This document shows positions 28,429 to 38,169 of a DNA stretch of 64,000 bases, piece by piece. The translations under genes and the position numbers were made by a program. Under the pieces are notes generated by a model, which ran no database searches, was not told where the DNA came from, and saw only the letters and a list, made by a program, of their open reading frames with translations. The stretch's first letter is position 1, and each line of letters starts with the position of its first letter. Where the stretch lies: contig NZ_JBEWCD010000001.1 of NCBI RefSeq assembly GCF_040530035.1, positions 1,860,001-1,924,000 on the forward strand. Direction: 5' to 3'. Source of the DNA: Roseibium sp. HPY-6 (GTDB taxonomy: Bacteria; Pseudomonadota; Alphaproteobacteria; Rhizobiales; Stappiaceae).

Positions 28429-31400
28429 GTGTCTAAAGTTCCGGATATCGGGATTAATCTGTCCGCGACTGCAGAAACAGCGGTTGTCGATGCCTCAGAC
28501 TCCCTTGCACCGATCGCGAATACTCAACTTGTTTTCAAGGGAGACTATACGCGGGAGGGACCAGATCTTTTAATCAGTCATCCCGAACACGGCTCCTTGC
28601 TGGTCCTGAACTATTTCAGGCAGGCACAGCCGCAGGATCTCGTCACGGCGGACGGCCCCGTCCTTGACGGCAATACTGTGGTAAAGCTGGCCGGTCCGAT
28701 CGCGCCGTTACAATCGGCACAGGCAGGAACAGGCCTTGCGGCGACGCCCATCGGCAATGTTCAATCCGCCGAAGGAACAGTAACTGCTCAAAGAACAGAT
28801 GGCTCAACCGCGACGCTCACGACGGGTGATCCCGTTTTTCAGGGAGATGTGGTTCAAACCGGTGATGGGTCATCTTTGGTCATCGTTTTCGTTGACGAAA
28901 CCCTGTTCACCCTCTCGGCCGATGCCAGAATGGTCCTCGATGAGCTGATTTACTCTCCGGGTGGCTCCGACAATTCCATGGTCTTGAACCTGGTGCAGGG
29001 CAGTTTCGTTTTCGTAACCGGGCAAGTCGCGCCCACAGGCGATATGCGGGTCGAGACACCGACGGCCACTATGGGAATCCGTGGCACGACACCAATCGTG
29101 CAGATCAACTCCCTGGATGGAGCAACACGCTTCGCGCTTGCGTTCGACCCGGGTGGGCAGTTGGGGTCTTATCAACTGTTCGACAGGGTGACCGGCCAGC
29201 TGATCGGCACGGTGAACACGACTGACAGCACGTTCTTCGTGCCTGCGCCCGGCACGGCTCCGATCATCACGCCGCGCACGCCATCCGAGTTCGCTGCGGT
29301 GGAAGGCCAGCTTCAGCAGGCTTATGCTGCCTATGGCGCCGCTGGACTTGGCCAGCAAAATACCAATGACAATGATGGCTTGCAGGACGATAACGGCCCC
29401 GGACAGACCGACGCAGGCCAGAACCAGATTGAAGGCGGGCCCGTTCCCGACCTCGGCACGCCGGATCTGTCGCCACTCGGCAATGGCGGCGGCGGGCTGA
29501 CAACAGACGGACCAGCCGGTTCGGGCGGTGGCAGCGGATCATCTCCACTCGGGCCCAGTACGCCTCCCCCTTCGAACGGCCGTCAACAACCGGGCAACAC
29601 GAATTCTCCGGACACATTCGACGACAGTGGTCTACCGCCGCCGACCAGCGATGATCTCCTCGTCTTTCTGCCACCAAGTCTGGTCACACAGGAAGACCAG
29701 TCGATCAACTTCAGCGGATTGAACGTCGAGATACCAGGCAACGGCCAGGGGACCGTTACGATCGTTGCAAGATCAACCGTCACGCTGGCACAGGTTTCCG
29801 GACTGTCCTTCCTTGTCGGTGACGGAATTGATGACAAGGAAGTCTCCTTCAGCGGGTCAGAGGCAGACATAAACGCGGCCCTGGCCGGTATCACCTACAC
29901 CCCGTCACCGAACAGCGAAACGGGCGGTCTTACGCTTACTGTCTTCGACGGTACGACGACGTTGAGCGCAGATTTACCGATAACAATCCAACCGGTGGAT
30001 GACCCGCCGATTGTTTACGACATTGCCCTGACCGTCGATGAAAACGGCAGCGTGACCGCACCATTTCTTGGAAGCGACCCGGACCAGGGCGACACGCTCA
30101 CGCTCTTTGCACTCTCACCCCCGTCACTTGGCACACTCGAAGTCTCGCCGGACGGCACCTTCACCTTCGACACGAACGGTGATTTCGACAGTCTGACGGC
30201 CAACACAACGCAAGAAGTCACTTTCCAATACGCGGCCGTCGACCAGACAGGCCTTGTTTCGGAAATTCCGGCGACGGTCACAATAACGGTCACCGGTATG
30301 AATGACGCACCGGTGGCTTCCGATTTCGTTCTGACGTCTTCGGGCAGCAGCAACAGCGGTTTCGAAAACGGCTTTGCCGGCTGGCAGCAGGTTGCCGGCC
30401 CCCAACCAGGTCCAAACGGTGAGTTTATCGCCAGCAATTACGACTACTCGTTCGACGTTGACCAATCAGGCTTTTTTATTCCCGGCGACGACAACGTGGC
30501 CGTGCTCCAGTTTTCCGGCTGGCTGGACAGTTGGGGCGATGGACCTGACCGTGGAACTGTGTTCGGCCCTTCGCTCATCAGTGACGACTTCAGCGCTTTT
30601 CAAGGAGAGGTCGTCAGTTTCGAGTACCGATCCTATTTCTCGGTTGACGATGCTTTCCACACCGCCGAATTGGTCAATATCGATACCGGCGTACGCACCC
30701 AGGTCTTTCTTGAACAGACCCCGGTCGACACATTTGAGGATGCAAAATCCATTGAAGTGCCGATCGAAATCTCCGGCACCTATCGCATCGAATTCAAGGT
30801 CGGCAGCTTCGATGCAAGCGACGGTGGCTCTCTTGGTGCTCGACTGGCAATCGGAACAGCCGGCATCGTGGGCAACGATGTTTTGGCGGGCGCGACCGAG
30901 ACCTTTGCAGAGGGACGTTTTCTGCAAAATACATCTGATTCTGATGGAGACCAGATCACTTTGGAAAGTGTCTCCGCATCGAGTACCTTCGGCGCCGGCG
31001 TTTCAATCGAAAACGGTGCGGTTGTCTATAAGACGGGCAATGCATTTGATTTTCTTGCCCCGGGACAAACGCTCACTGACACTTTTCAATATACGATTAG
31101 CGACGGCAATGGCGGCTTTGATACCGCAACAGCTTCCGTGGATGTCGTGGGCGCAGGAAATCGGGCGAACAGCGCGGCGCTGGCATATGAACCCGTGCCT
31201 GACCGGTCGGCACCTGCGCCGCAAACCCCGACTCCAGTCGATTTGAACGCTCCTGCGGACAGCATTTCAGTCTCCGGCGTTCTTCCGCTGAACACGGTCA
31301 CCTATGCGTTTCCGTCTGCTTCAATACAGGGCACTAGTCTGACAAGCTACACGCCGGCTCAACAGATGGCAGCAGTTGCGGCGCTCTCACTTTGGGCCGA

Positions 31401-32418
31401 GGTCTCCGGTCTGACCATCGAGGAAGCCAATGCATCCGAAACTGCCACCATCAGGTTTCTGAATTCGGCGGACGTCGCTTTTACAGAGACATTTGATACC
31501 TCCGCCGGGAGCACGATCGTTACGAACCCCGATGTCGCCGAGACCCTTTCGCCCGACACAGGTACCTATGGGTTTCAGGCGCTCCTGCATGAGACCGGTC
31601 ACGCTCTCGGCCTGGATAATGCCTCTGCTTCAGTCACCCAGGCGCAGAGCATCATGTCATCGGTGGCGCCTAACGCCATCGGCATCAGTTGGTGGAACGA
31701 AAGCGGTACGTGGATCTACGCGCAAACCCCGATGGTCGAAGACATTGCGGCAATCCAGCAGGCCTACGGGGCCAATCCTGAAACCCGCGCCGGAGATACC
31801 GTCTACGGTTTCAACAGCACCGAGACCGGCTCGATATATGACTTTACAGCGAACGAAGACCCCGTCTTGACCATCTATGATGCAGAGGGTGTTGACGTTC
31901 TCGATTTCTCTGCATGGGATACACCTGCCGTCATTGATCTCAATCCCGGCGCTTATTCATCCGTCAACGGCATGACTAACAATATTGCCATCGCCAATGG
32001 CACAACGATCGAAAAGGCAATTGGAGGTGCGGGCAACGACCTCCTTATCGGGACCGATCTTGGCGAAACGCTCGACGGCGGCGCTGGACTTGATACTCTG
32101 GTTGGCGGTGGCGGCGCCGATACTTTCGTTCTGTCCCATGACGACTTCGCCGACATCATTGCTGATTTTGAAGTGGGCGAAGACCGACTTGATCTTTCGT
32201 CGCTCCTGGACGCCAACTTCAATACCGCCGACGTCGGCGACTATGTAAAGGTTGAGCGAAACGGCGACGACGCGGTTTTGAGTGTCGATGGCGATGGTGC
32301 AGGCGGTCCGTCTGTCTTCACGGACGTCGCTGTACTTCAATCGGTCCAAGCGGGGGGGATCATTGACTTTGTCTTTTCAGATAACGGGGTCCAGGCGACC
32401 GACAGCGTGGTGGCGTAG
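28429..32418 (+). CDS. Large type I-secreted protein: FecR-like, cadherin-like, metzincin and RTX domains
   Basis: A 1329-residue protein with a GTG start and no signal peptide, as expected for a type I substrate. Domain order: an N-terminal segment (1-105), a FecR-like domain (about 108-225), a Gly/Pro-rich linker (306-425), cadherin/VCBS-like repeats (about 425-630, ending MNDAPVAS), a jelly-roll-like part (about 640-810), another repeat, a serralysin-like metzincin domain (about 955-1120) and RTX nonapeptides near 1205-1240 (GGAGNDLLIG, LDGGAGLDTLVGGGGADTF). The zinc motif is HETGHALGLDN (H1054, E1055, H1058), where the usual third histidine is N1064. GAAG at 303-306 could be a LapG cleavage site. 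It is divergent from its own export genes. An adhesin/retained surface protein is the best reading; protease activity is doubtful. Confidence 0.88.
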   Translation: MSKVPDIGINLSATAETAVVDASDSLAPIANTQLVFKGDYTREGPDLLISHPEHGSLLVLNYFRQAQPQDLVTADGPVLDGNTVVKLAGPIAPLQSAQAGTGLAATPIGNVQSAEGTVTAQRTDGSTATLTTGDPVFQGDVVQTGDGSSLVIVFVDETLFTLSADARMVLDELIYSPGGSDNSMVLNLVQGSFVFVTGQVAPTGDMRVETPTATMGIRGTTPIVQINSLDGATRFALAFDPGGQLGSYQLFDRVTGQLIGTVNTTDSTFFVPAPGTAPIITPRTPSEFAAVEGQLQQAYAAYGAAGLGQQNTNDNDGLQDDNGPGQTDAGQNQIEGGPVPDLGTPDLSPLGNGGGGLTTDGPAGSGGGSGSSPLGPSTPPPSNGRQQPGNTNSPDTFDDSGLPPPTSDDLLVFLPPSLVTQEDQSINFSGLNVEIPGNGQGTVTIVARSTVTLAQVSGLSFLVGDGIDDKEVSFSGSEADINAALAGITYTPSPNSETGGLTLTVFDGTTTLSADLPITIQPVDDPPIVYDIALTVDENGSVTAPFLGSDPDQGDTLTLFALSPPSLGTLEVSPDGTFTFDTNGDFDSLTANTTQEVTFQYAAVDQTGLVSEIPATVTITVTGMNDAPVASDFVLTSSGSSNSGFENGFAGWQQVAGPQPGPNGEFIASNYDYSFDVDQSGFFIPGDDNVAVLQFSGWLDSWGDGPDRGTVFGPSLISDDFSAFQGEVVSFEYRSYFSVDDAFHTAELVNIDTGVRTQVFLEQTPVDTFEDAKSIEVPIEISGTYRIEFKVGSFDASDGGSLGARLAIGTAGIVGNDVLAGATETFAEGRFLQNTSDSDGDQITLESVSASSTFGAGVSIENGAVVYKTGNAFDFLAPGQTLTDTFQYTISDGNGGFDTATASVDVVGAGNRANSAALAYEPVPDRSAPAPQTPTPVDLNAPADSISVSGVLPLNTVTYAFPSASIQGTSLTSYTPAQQMAAVAALSLWAEVSGLTIEEANASETATIRFLNSADVAFTETFDTSAGSTIVTNPDVAETLSPDTGTYGFQALLHETGHALGLDNASASVTQAQSIMSSVAPNAIGISWWNESGTWIYAQTPMVEDIAAIQQAYGANPETRAGDTVYGFNSTETGSIYDFTANEDPVLTIYDAEGVDVLDFSAWDTPAVIDLNPGAYSSVNGMTNNIAIANGTTIEKAIGGAGNDLLIGTDLGETLDGGAGLDTLVGGGGADTFVLSHDDFADIIADFEVGEDRLDLSSLLDANFNTADVGDYVKVERNGDDAVLSVDGDGAGGPSVFTDVAVLQSVQAGGIIDFVFSDNGVQATDSVVA

Positions 32419-32469
32419 CTCCAATAAAGCTGCTTTCAGGCCTCTGCCTCTGATCGGTCCTTCCGCTGA

Positions 32470-34686
32470 ATGAAACGATTGACTGGAAAAATGAAAGCGG
32501 CATTCGGAGGCGCTCGTCTGTCCGCCTTCGTGTTGCTCCTTGTGCTGCTCGCGGTACGTGTCATTGATCCATATGTCGTTGAACTTATCCGTCTGAAAAC
32601 CTTCGACTATTATCAGGTCCTCAAGCCGCGCGAATTTCAAAAACTCCCCGTCGTAATTGTCGACATCGACGAAAAGAGCCTTGCCGAGCTCGGGCAGTGG
32701 CCCTGGGCTCGCTCCACACTGGCAACAATCCTGCAGAACATTGCGCGAGCCGGTGGTGCCGCGGTGGCATTCGATATCGTCTTTCCCGAACCGGACCGCC
32801 TGTCACCGGACCAATACAGCAAGTCAGTAAGCGGCCTTGGCGCAGCCCTGCGCGAAGAACTTGCGGCCTTGCCCAGCACCGACAAGATCATGAGCGACAC
32901 CATGCGCCGGATGCGTGTCGTAGTCGGCCAAGCAGGAGGTGTTGATTTTGTCGAGACCGGTCGCAGCGAACAGGCCCAAACCCCGGTTGCCCTTCTTGGA
33001 CCGGATCCCAAGAAATACATGTTCGAATATCCAAAGCTCCTCAGGAATATCGAAATTCTCGAAGACGCCGCTGCCGGCAAGGGACTGTTTTCGATCTACC
33101 CTGACCCGGACGGTATCGTTCGGCGGGCTGCGCTCACAACCATTGCCGATGGAAAGATCCAGCCGGCACTCAGCGTCGAACTTCTGCGTGTTGCAACGGG
33201 ACAGGATGCCTTCGCGGTCAAGAGCGACGACGCGGGTATTTCATCCATTGTCGTCGGCGGCGTGGAGATACCAACGGATCACAACGGACGGATCTGGGTC
33301 CACTACACGCCGTCCAATCCGCTGCGTTTTGTCTCTGCTTCTGACATTGCAAATGGCTCATTTGACCCGACGCTCATTCAAAATCATCTCGTCCTGGTCG
33401 GCCCGTCGGCCACCGGTTTGCTCGACCTGAAAGCAACGCCCCTCAATCCTGCAATGCCGGGTGTCGAAGTGCATGCTCAGATTCTGGAAAACATTCTCAG
33501 CGAATCGTTTCTAACCCGGCCAAACTTCGCGATTGGTGCAGAACTCGTGGCCGCGGCACTCCTGTCCTTATTGACGATCCTCCTGGTTCCGATCCTCGGC
33601 GCGCTCCCGGTGATGGCGTTTGGCTTTGTCCTCGCTGCAAGTTGGGTTGGTGGCAGCTGGTATTTCTTTTCCAGCGAGAAGCTGCTGCTTGATGCCATCT
33701 ATCCGCTTTTCACCAGTCTGAGTGTGTTTCTCCTTCTGGTCTTTATCAACTACCGCCGTGAGGAGATTCAACGCCAGGAGATCCGGTCTGCCTTCGCGCA
33801 GTATCTGGCACCGGACTACGTTGAACAAATCGCCAATAACCCCGAAAACCTGGCACTTGGCGGCGAGCGGCGCAAAATGACGATCCTGTTTTCCGATGTT
33901 CGGAACTTCACCAACATTTCGGAGAGCTTCGCGGACAATCCGCAAGGCCTGACGGCGTTGATGAACCGGTTCCTGACCCCGCTTTCCAACGGCATCATGG
34001 AAAAGCGCGGCACAATCGACAAATACATGGGCGATGCCATCATGGCGTTCTGGAACGCCCCCCTTGATGATGACAGTCAGGAAATCCATGCCTGCGAGGC
34101 AGCGCTTTTGATGGTCCGGCGCATGCGTGCCATCAACGCGGAGCGCAAACAGGAAGCAGACACTGAAGGACACACTTTTTTTCCGTTGAACGTTGGTGTC
34201 GGCATCAACACCGGCGACTGCGTCGTCGGAAACATGGGGTCGGAGTTCCGCTTCGATTATTCGGTGCTCGGCGACTCGGTCAACCTCGCCTCAAGATTGG
34301 AGGGACAGACCAAGGCCTACGGCGTCACGATCCTAATCGGCAACAACACCGCACAGAAGGTCATGGATCTCTTCGCACTCGTGGAGGCGGACCTGATAAG
34401 GGTCAAAGGCAAAAAGGAGCCGGAGCGGATCTATTGCCTTTTGGGGGACATGGACCTTGCTCTCAAGAATTCCTTCGCGATCCAAAAGGCAAGCTTCGAA
34501 AAAATGCTCCAGAATTATCGCGAGCAGAAATGGGAAACGGCCCTGTCACACTGCGACGAGGTTCAAAAGGACAAGAAGAACGAGCTTTCACGCCTTGCCG
34601 AAACGTTCCGGCAGAGAATCGAAGCCTTCAAGAAAACACCGCCCCCAGCTGAGTGGGACGGCGTTTTCGTTGCCGAAACCAAGTAA
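32470..34686 (+). CDS. CHASE2-domain adenylate/guanylate cyclase (class III)
   Basis: A 738-residue membrane cyclase. An N-terminal anchor precedes a periplasmic CHASE2 sensor (about 40-345, with VDIDEKSLAELGQWPW), then three helices (about 355-430) and a class III cyclase domain (about 465-650). Metal-binding D476 (FSDVRNFT) and D522 (DKYMGDAIMAF) are present, and the segment FDYSVLGDSVNLASRLEG completes the active site. The C-terminus is a helical tail. It lies 51 bases after the RTX protein gene and is probably cotranscribed. CHASE2 cyclases next to FecR-domain surface proteins may report on the envelope; cAMP rather than cGMP is the likely product, from the conserved K518. Confidence 0.9.
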   Translation: MKRLTGKMKAAFGGARLSAFVLLLVLLAVRVIDPYVVELIRLKTFDYYQVLKPREFQKLPVVIVDIDEKSLAELGQWPWARSTLATILQNIARAGGAAVAFDIVFPEPDRLSPDQYSKSVSGLGAALREELAALPSTDKIMSDTMRRMRVVVGQAGGVDFVETGRSEQAQTPVALLGPDPKKYMFEYPKLLRNIEILEDAAAGKGLFSIYPDPDGIVRRAALTTIADGKIQPALSVELLRVATGQDAFAVKSDDAGISSIVVGGVEIPTDHNGRIWVHYTPSNPLRFVSASDIANGSFDPTLIQNHLVLVGPSATGLLDLKATPLNPAMPGVEVHAQILENILSESFLTRPNFAIGAELVAAALLSLLTILLVPILGALPVMAFGFVLAASWVGGSWYFFSSEKLLLDAIYPLFTSLSVFLLLVFINYRREEIQRQEIRSAFAQYLAPDYVEQIANNPENLALGGERRKMTILFSDVRNFTNISESFADNPQGLTALMNRFLTPLSNGIMEKRGTIDKYMGDAIMAFWNAPLDDDSQEIHACEAALLMVRRMRAINAERKQEADTEGHTFFPLNVGVGINTGDCVVGNMGSEFRFDYSVLGDSVNLASRLEGQTKAYGVTILIGNNTAQKVMDLFALVEADLIRVKGKKEPERIYCLLGDMDLALKNSFAIQKASFEKMLQNYREQKWETALSHCDEVQKDKKNELSRLAETFRQRIEAFKKTPPPAEWDGVFVAETK

Positions 34687-34701
34687 AGACAGCTGGCTGC
34701 T

Positions 34702-35556
34702 TCAGCCGTTTTTGACGTTCTGCGTCTGGACCCCGAGCTTGTCGATCCCAAGACGCATCACCTCGCCGCCTTTGAGGTAGACCGGCGGTTTTTGTCCCAT
34801 GCCGACACCTGGAGGCGTACCGGTTGAGATTATGTCGCCGGGCTGCAGGCTCATGAACCGGCTGCAATAGCTGATGAGATGGGGCACCTTGTAGACCATG
34901 GTCGCCGTCGAGCCGTTCTGATAGCGGTGTCCGTCGACCTCGAGCCACATGGCGAGCTGGTCGAAATCACCGACTTCGTCCGGCGTCACCAGCCACGGAC
35001 CAAGCGGGCCGAACGTGTCGCTGCCCTTGCCCTTGTCCCAGGTGCCGGCCCGGTTCAGCTGAAAGTCGCGCTCGGAGACATCGTTGATCACGCAGAACCC
35101 GGCAATATGCGAAAGCGCGTCCACTTCTTCGATGTATTTTCCGCCCTTGCCGATCACGACGCCAAGCTCGACCTCCCAGTCGGTTTTTTCCGAGCCGCGC
35201 GGGATCTCCACGTCATCATCAGGACCGATGATTGCCGACGTCCATTTGCCGAAGACGACGGGTTCCGGGGGAACGTCCAGTCCGGATTCGGCGGCATGAT
35301 CCGCATAGTTCAACCCGATGCAGATGAATTTACCGACATTGCCGACGCAGGGCCCAAGCCGCAGGTCCTCTTGAGGCTGCCCGGCGACAAGCGGCAGGTC
35401 CGATGCATTCAGCGTCTGCAGTTTTGCGATCGTATCCGGCAACAATGTGTCTCCGGAGATATCGCTGACATGCGCGGTAAGATCCCGTACGCGCCCCTCA
35501 TCATCCAGCAAACCGGGTTTTTCTTCCCCGACGGGGCCATATCTCAGCAGTTTCAT
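34702..35556 (-). CDS. Fumarylacetoacetate hydrolase family: probable 2,4-diketo-3-deoxy-L-fuconate hydrolase
   Basis: A 284-residue FAH-family enzyme. The family core is visible: IGLNYADHAAESG, the metal ligands in DWEVELGVVIG, the NDVSERDFQ segment and the C-terminal GTPPGVGMG. In the non-phosphorylating L-fucose route this family cleaves L-2,4-diketo-3-deoxyfuconate to pyruvate and L-lactate. Its place beside an SDR, a UxaA-type dehydratase, a fucose dehydrogenase, FucU and a fuconolactonase supports that reaction. It is separated from the SDR gene by 240 bases that show no gene, so it may have its own promoter. By sequence alone, a catechol-pathway hydrolase would be equally possible. Confidence 0.82.
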   Translation of the reverse strand: MKLLRYGPVGEEKPGLLDDEGRVRDLTAHVSDISGDTLLPDTIAKLQTLNASDLPLVAGQPQEDLRLGPCVGNVGKFICIGLNYADHAAESGLDVPPEPVVFGKWTSAIIGPDDDVEIPRGSEKTDWEVELGVVIGKGGKYIEEVDALSHIAGFCVINDVSERDFQLNRAGTWDKGKGSDTFGPLGPWLVTPDEVGDFDQLAMWLEVDGHRYQNGSTATMVYKVPHLISYCSRFMSLQPGDIISTGTPPGVGMGQKPPVYLKGGEVMRLGIDKLGVQTQNVKNG

Positions 35557-35796
35557 GGTTCATCTTCCTCGTGTCAGCTCACGTCCTGCCGGCAGATCCG
35601 GCAAATCGGGATGGTTCCGCGCTCTGAAATTGCAATGTCCTGCAACTCTTTGCATCCTTCATATTGGATACACCGTGATCGAAGTAGCCCGCATCGATCG
35701 GATTCGGTACGTGGTGCAGAATAGCTAAACTATATGCATCGGGTCTGCCCGCCCGGTTCCACGCTTACTATCGGGACGTTGTGCACCACATTGCTT

Positions 35797-36534
35797 TTAG
35801 ATCGTCACGCCGCCGTCAACCAGCATCGCCTGGCCGGTAACGAACTGGCTTTCATCCGACAGCAGATAGACTGCGATCGGTGTGATGTCTTCAACCAGCG
35901 CCAATCGACCCATTGGTTGCCTGGCAACAAAATCCTTCTCCGCCTGCACCGGGTCGGGCGCCGCATTGATACGGCCACGAAGCGAAGGCGTGTCTACCGT
36001 TCCGGGGCAAATCGCATTGCACCGGATGCCTTTGGCAATGAAATCCGCCGCAATCCCCTTTGTCAGTCCGATCACCGCCGCCTTGGTCGCGCCATAGGCC
36101 GTGCGGACGGGGAAACCCTTTACTGAGCTCGCCATGGAAGACATGTTGACGATTGATGCAGATCCGGTCGCTTCCGCCTGGCGCAGCATCCCGGGCAGAC
36201 AAGCACGGGTCAGCCTCATCATGGATGTGACGTTGAGATCGAAACTGAACGCCCAGTCTTCGTCCGAAATATCCAGAATGGTCCCGTGATGAACAAAGCC
36301 GGCAACGTTGAACAATCCGTCGAGATCCGGCAAATCGGATGCCAGTTGAGCGATGGCAGTTTCATCGGTGACGTCAAGCACCCGGGTTTCGATACCTTCA
36401 AGGCCTGACAGCAAAGCCGCATCCTTGTCGGTCGCAATGACGTTAGCGCCTTCCGCAGCGCAGGCGAGCGCACTGGCTCGCCCCATACCTTGGCCGGCCG
36501 CCGTGATGAGAATGGTCTTTCCCTGGAGCCGCAT
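35797..36534 (-). CDS. SDR oxidoreductase: probable 2-keto-3-deoxy-L-fuconate dehydrogenase
   Basis: A 245-residue short-chain dehydrogenase. The nucleotide loop is TAAGQGMGRA, the D of NVIATDKDAA points to NAD, and the catalytic set is N (NVAGF), S (NMSSMAS) and YxxxK (AYGATKAA). I start at 36534 (MRLQGKTILITAA), because that ATG overlaps the stop of the dehydratase gene by one base. In fucose catabolism an SDR of this type oxidises 2-keto-3-deoxy-L-fuconate at C4. It sits between the dehydratase and the diketo hydrolase, exactly in pathway order. Confidence 0.85.
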   Translation of the reverse strand: MRLQGKTILITAAGQGMGRASALACAAEGANVIATDKDAALLSGLEGIETRVLDVTDETAIAQLASDLPDLDGLFNVAGFVHHGTILDISDEDWAFSFDLNVTSMMRLTRACLPGMLRQAEATGSASIVNMSSMASSVKGFPVRTAYGATKAAVIGLTKGIAADFIAKGIRCNAICPGTVDTPSLRGRINAAPDPVQAEKDFVARQPMGRLALVEDITPIAVYLLSDESQFVTGQAMLVDGGVTI

Positions 36535-38057
36535 CACATAACCGCCCCTATTTGCCATGGCACGAATTCCACGCCGCCGAAGCCGAGTTGCTCGCTTTTG
36601 GTATGTTCACCGGAGGCCACCCGGATCATCAGTTCCAGCAGTTCCTCGCCCTTTGCTTCAATGCTCACACCATCGGTGACGATATCCCCGCAATTGAGGT
36701 CCATGTCCTCCGACATACGGCCGTACATTTCCGAATTCGTGGCGAGCTTTATGCAAGGTGTCGGTTTATATCCCGAAACCGATCCGCGGCCTGTTGTGAA
36801 GACGACCAGGTTTGCACCCGAAGCAACCTGTCCCGTGACCGAGCACGGGTCGAAACCGGGACTGTCCATAAAGACAAATCCCTTCCGGTCGACCTGTTCG
36901 GCAAACTCGTAGACCCCCGCAAGCGGTGCGGTCCCTCCCTTGGCAACGGCACCCAGGGATTTCTCGAGGATCGTCGTCAGTCCACCACGCTTGTTGCCGG
37001 GGCTCGGGTTGTTATCCATTTCACCGCCGTTGCGGGCGGCATAGTCCTCCCACCAGCGAACACGCGCGAGAAGCTTCTCACCAACGTCTGTCGTCTCTGC
37101 CCTGCTCGTGAGAAGGTGTTCGGCACCATATATTTCCGGCGTTTCGGAAAGGATCGTCGTTCCGCCGTGACGGACCAGAAGGTCGGACGCATACCCAAGC
37201 GCAGGGTTGGCGGTGATCCCCGAATAACCGTCCGACCCGCCGCACTGCATTCCGACAGTGATATCGCTGATCGGGACCGGGCTCCGGCTGACAGTGTTGG
37301 CAAGGCGCGCGATACCCTCCAGCTCCTCCAGTCCTTTCTCGATCGTCCTGCGTGTCCCTCCCTGTTGCTGGATGGTCATGTAGCGCAAGGCACCGTCGGA
37401 CCGGATCGGCCGTCCGCCGACGAGATCTGAAATCTGCATGACCTCACATCCAAGGCCGATAAGGAGAATGCCGCCAAAATTGGGGTGCTGCGCGTAGCCG
37501 GAGAGCGTGCGGAACAGCGCGGCGTAACCTTCGTTTTCACCCGACATTCCGCAGCCGGTACCGTGCACGATCGGCACGACACCATCCACATTCGGGAAAC
37601 GGTCCAGCAAACCATTCTTCTCAGAGGCTTCTGCAATGAATTGGGCAACGGATCCCGAACAGTTCACCGACGTCAGAATGCCGATATAATTGCGCGTTCC
37701 GGTCCGGCCATCCGCACGCTTGTAGCCTTGAAAGGTTCGTCCCGCTTCAAGGGGCGCAAGCGGCGTGTTCTGGGAAGCAAATTCATGGTCCTGCAGACTG
37801 TGACCCTCCATGCCCAGATTGTGCGAATGCACATGGTCGCCGGGCTGAATGGCGGACTTTGCCTGACCGATGATCTGGCCATAGCGGATTACATTTTCAC
37901 CTTCCGGGATCGGTGCACAAGCGATCTTGTGACCGGGATGAACCGGCGACGCAAGTGGAGCAGGAACACCGTCCAATGAGGTTCCGGATGGAAGCGCCCG
38001 TAAGGCGATAACGACATTGTCGTCGCCTCTGAGCTTGATGAAACCGCTTCCGCTCAT
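36534..38057 (-). CDS. UxaA-family sugar acid dehydratase: probable L-fuconate dehydratase
   Basis: A 507-residue dehydratase of the altronate/galactarate (UxaA/GarD) family. The N-terminal SAF domain (residues about 10-90, GDHVHSHNLGM) is fused to the catalytic part with NCSGSVAQFI, GCGMSGENEGY and GGLTTILEKSLGAVAKGGT. The Fe/Mn ligand cysteines of the family lie in these motifs. L-fuconate dehydratases described in Xanthomonas and Burkholderia are enolase-superfamily enzymes, so a UxaA-family member in this role would be a replacement. It is the first gene of the minus-strand unit, divergent from the GntR gene, and coupled to the SDR gene. Confidence 0.82.
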   Translation of the reverse strand: MSGSGFIKLRGDDNVVIALRALPSGTSLDGVPAPLASPVHPGHKIACAPIPEGENVIRYGQIIGQAKSAIQPGDHVHSHNLGMEGHSLQDHEFASQNTPLAPLEAGRTFQGYKRADGRTGTRNYIGILTSVNCSGSVAQFIAEASEKNGLLDRFPNVDGVVPIVHGTGCGMSGENEGYAALFRTLSGYAQHPNFGGILLIGLGCEVMQISDLVGGRPIRSDGALRYMTIQQQGGTRRTIEKGLEELEGIARLANTVSRSPVPISDITVGMQCGGSDGYSGITANPALGYASDLLVRHGGTTILSETPEIYGAEHLLTSRAETTDVGEKLLARVRWWEDYAARNGGEMDNNPSPGNKRGGLTTILEKSLGAVAKGGTAPLAGVYEFAEQVDRKGFVFMDSPGFDPCSVTGQVASGANLVVFTTGRGSVSGYKPTPCIKLATNSEMYGRMSEDMDLNCGDIVTDGVSIEAKGEELLELMIRVASGEHTKSEQLGFGGVEFVPWQIGAVM

Positions 38058-38120
38058 TCGTGCCTCTCCCGCTTATTTCTCTGCCTCAGTTGTGGACCGG
38101 TATCGTCGCTTCGAACTAGC

Positions 38121-38154
38121 TTGACTTGCCAACTATGTCAACTAACATGTTAGT
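38121..38154 (+). promoter_or_regulatory. Promoter with overlapping 14-bp palindromic operator
   Basis: A perfect palindrome ACTAACATGTTAGT (38141-38154) lies 15 bases before the GntR start, in the spacer to the divergent dehydratase. A sigma-70-like pair TTGACT (38121) and TAACAT (38143), 16 bases apart, overlaps it, so a bound repressor would block this promoter. Palindromes of this size are typical sites of FCD-type GntR regulators, which suggests autoregulation and pathway control by a fucose intermediate. Confidence 0.6.
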
Positions 38155-38169
38155 CGGCTAGAGGCGGAC

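Noticed and set aside
35711..35789. GTGGTGCA and TGCACCAC inverted repeat in the spacer before the FAH-family gene
   Set aside because: The arms are short and 63 bases apart, and differ from the GntR palindrome of the same pathway; chance occurrence is likely.
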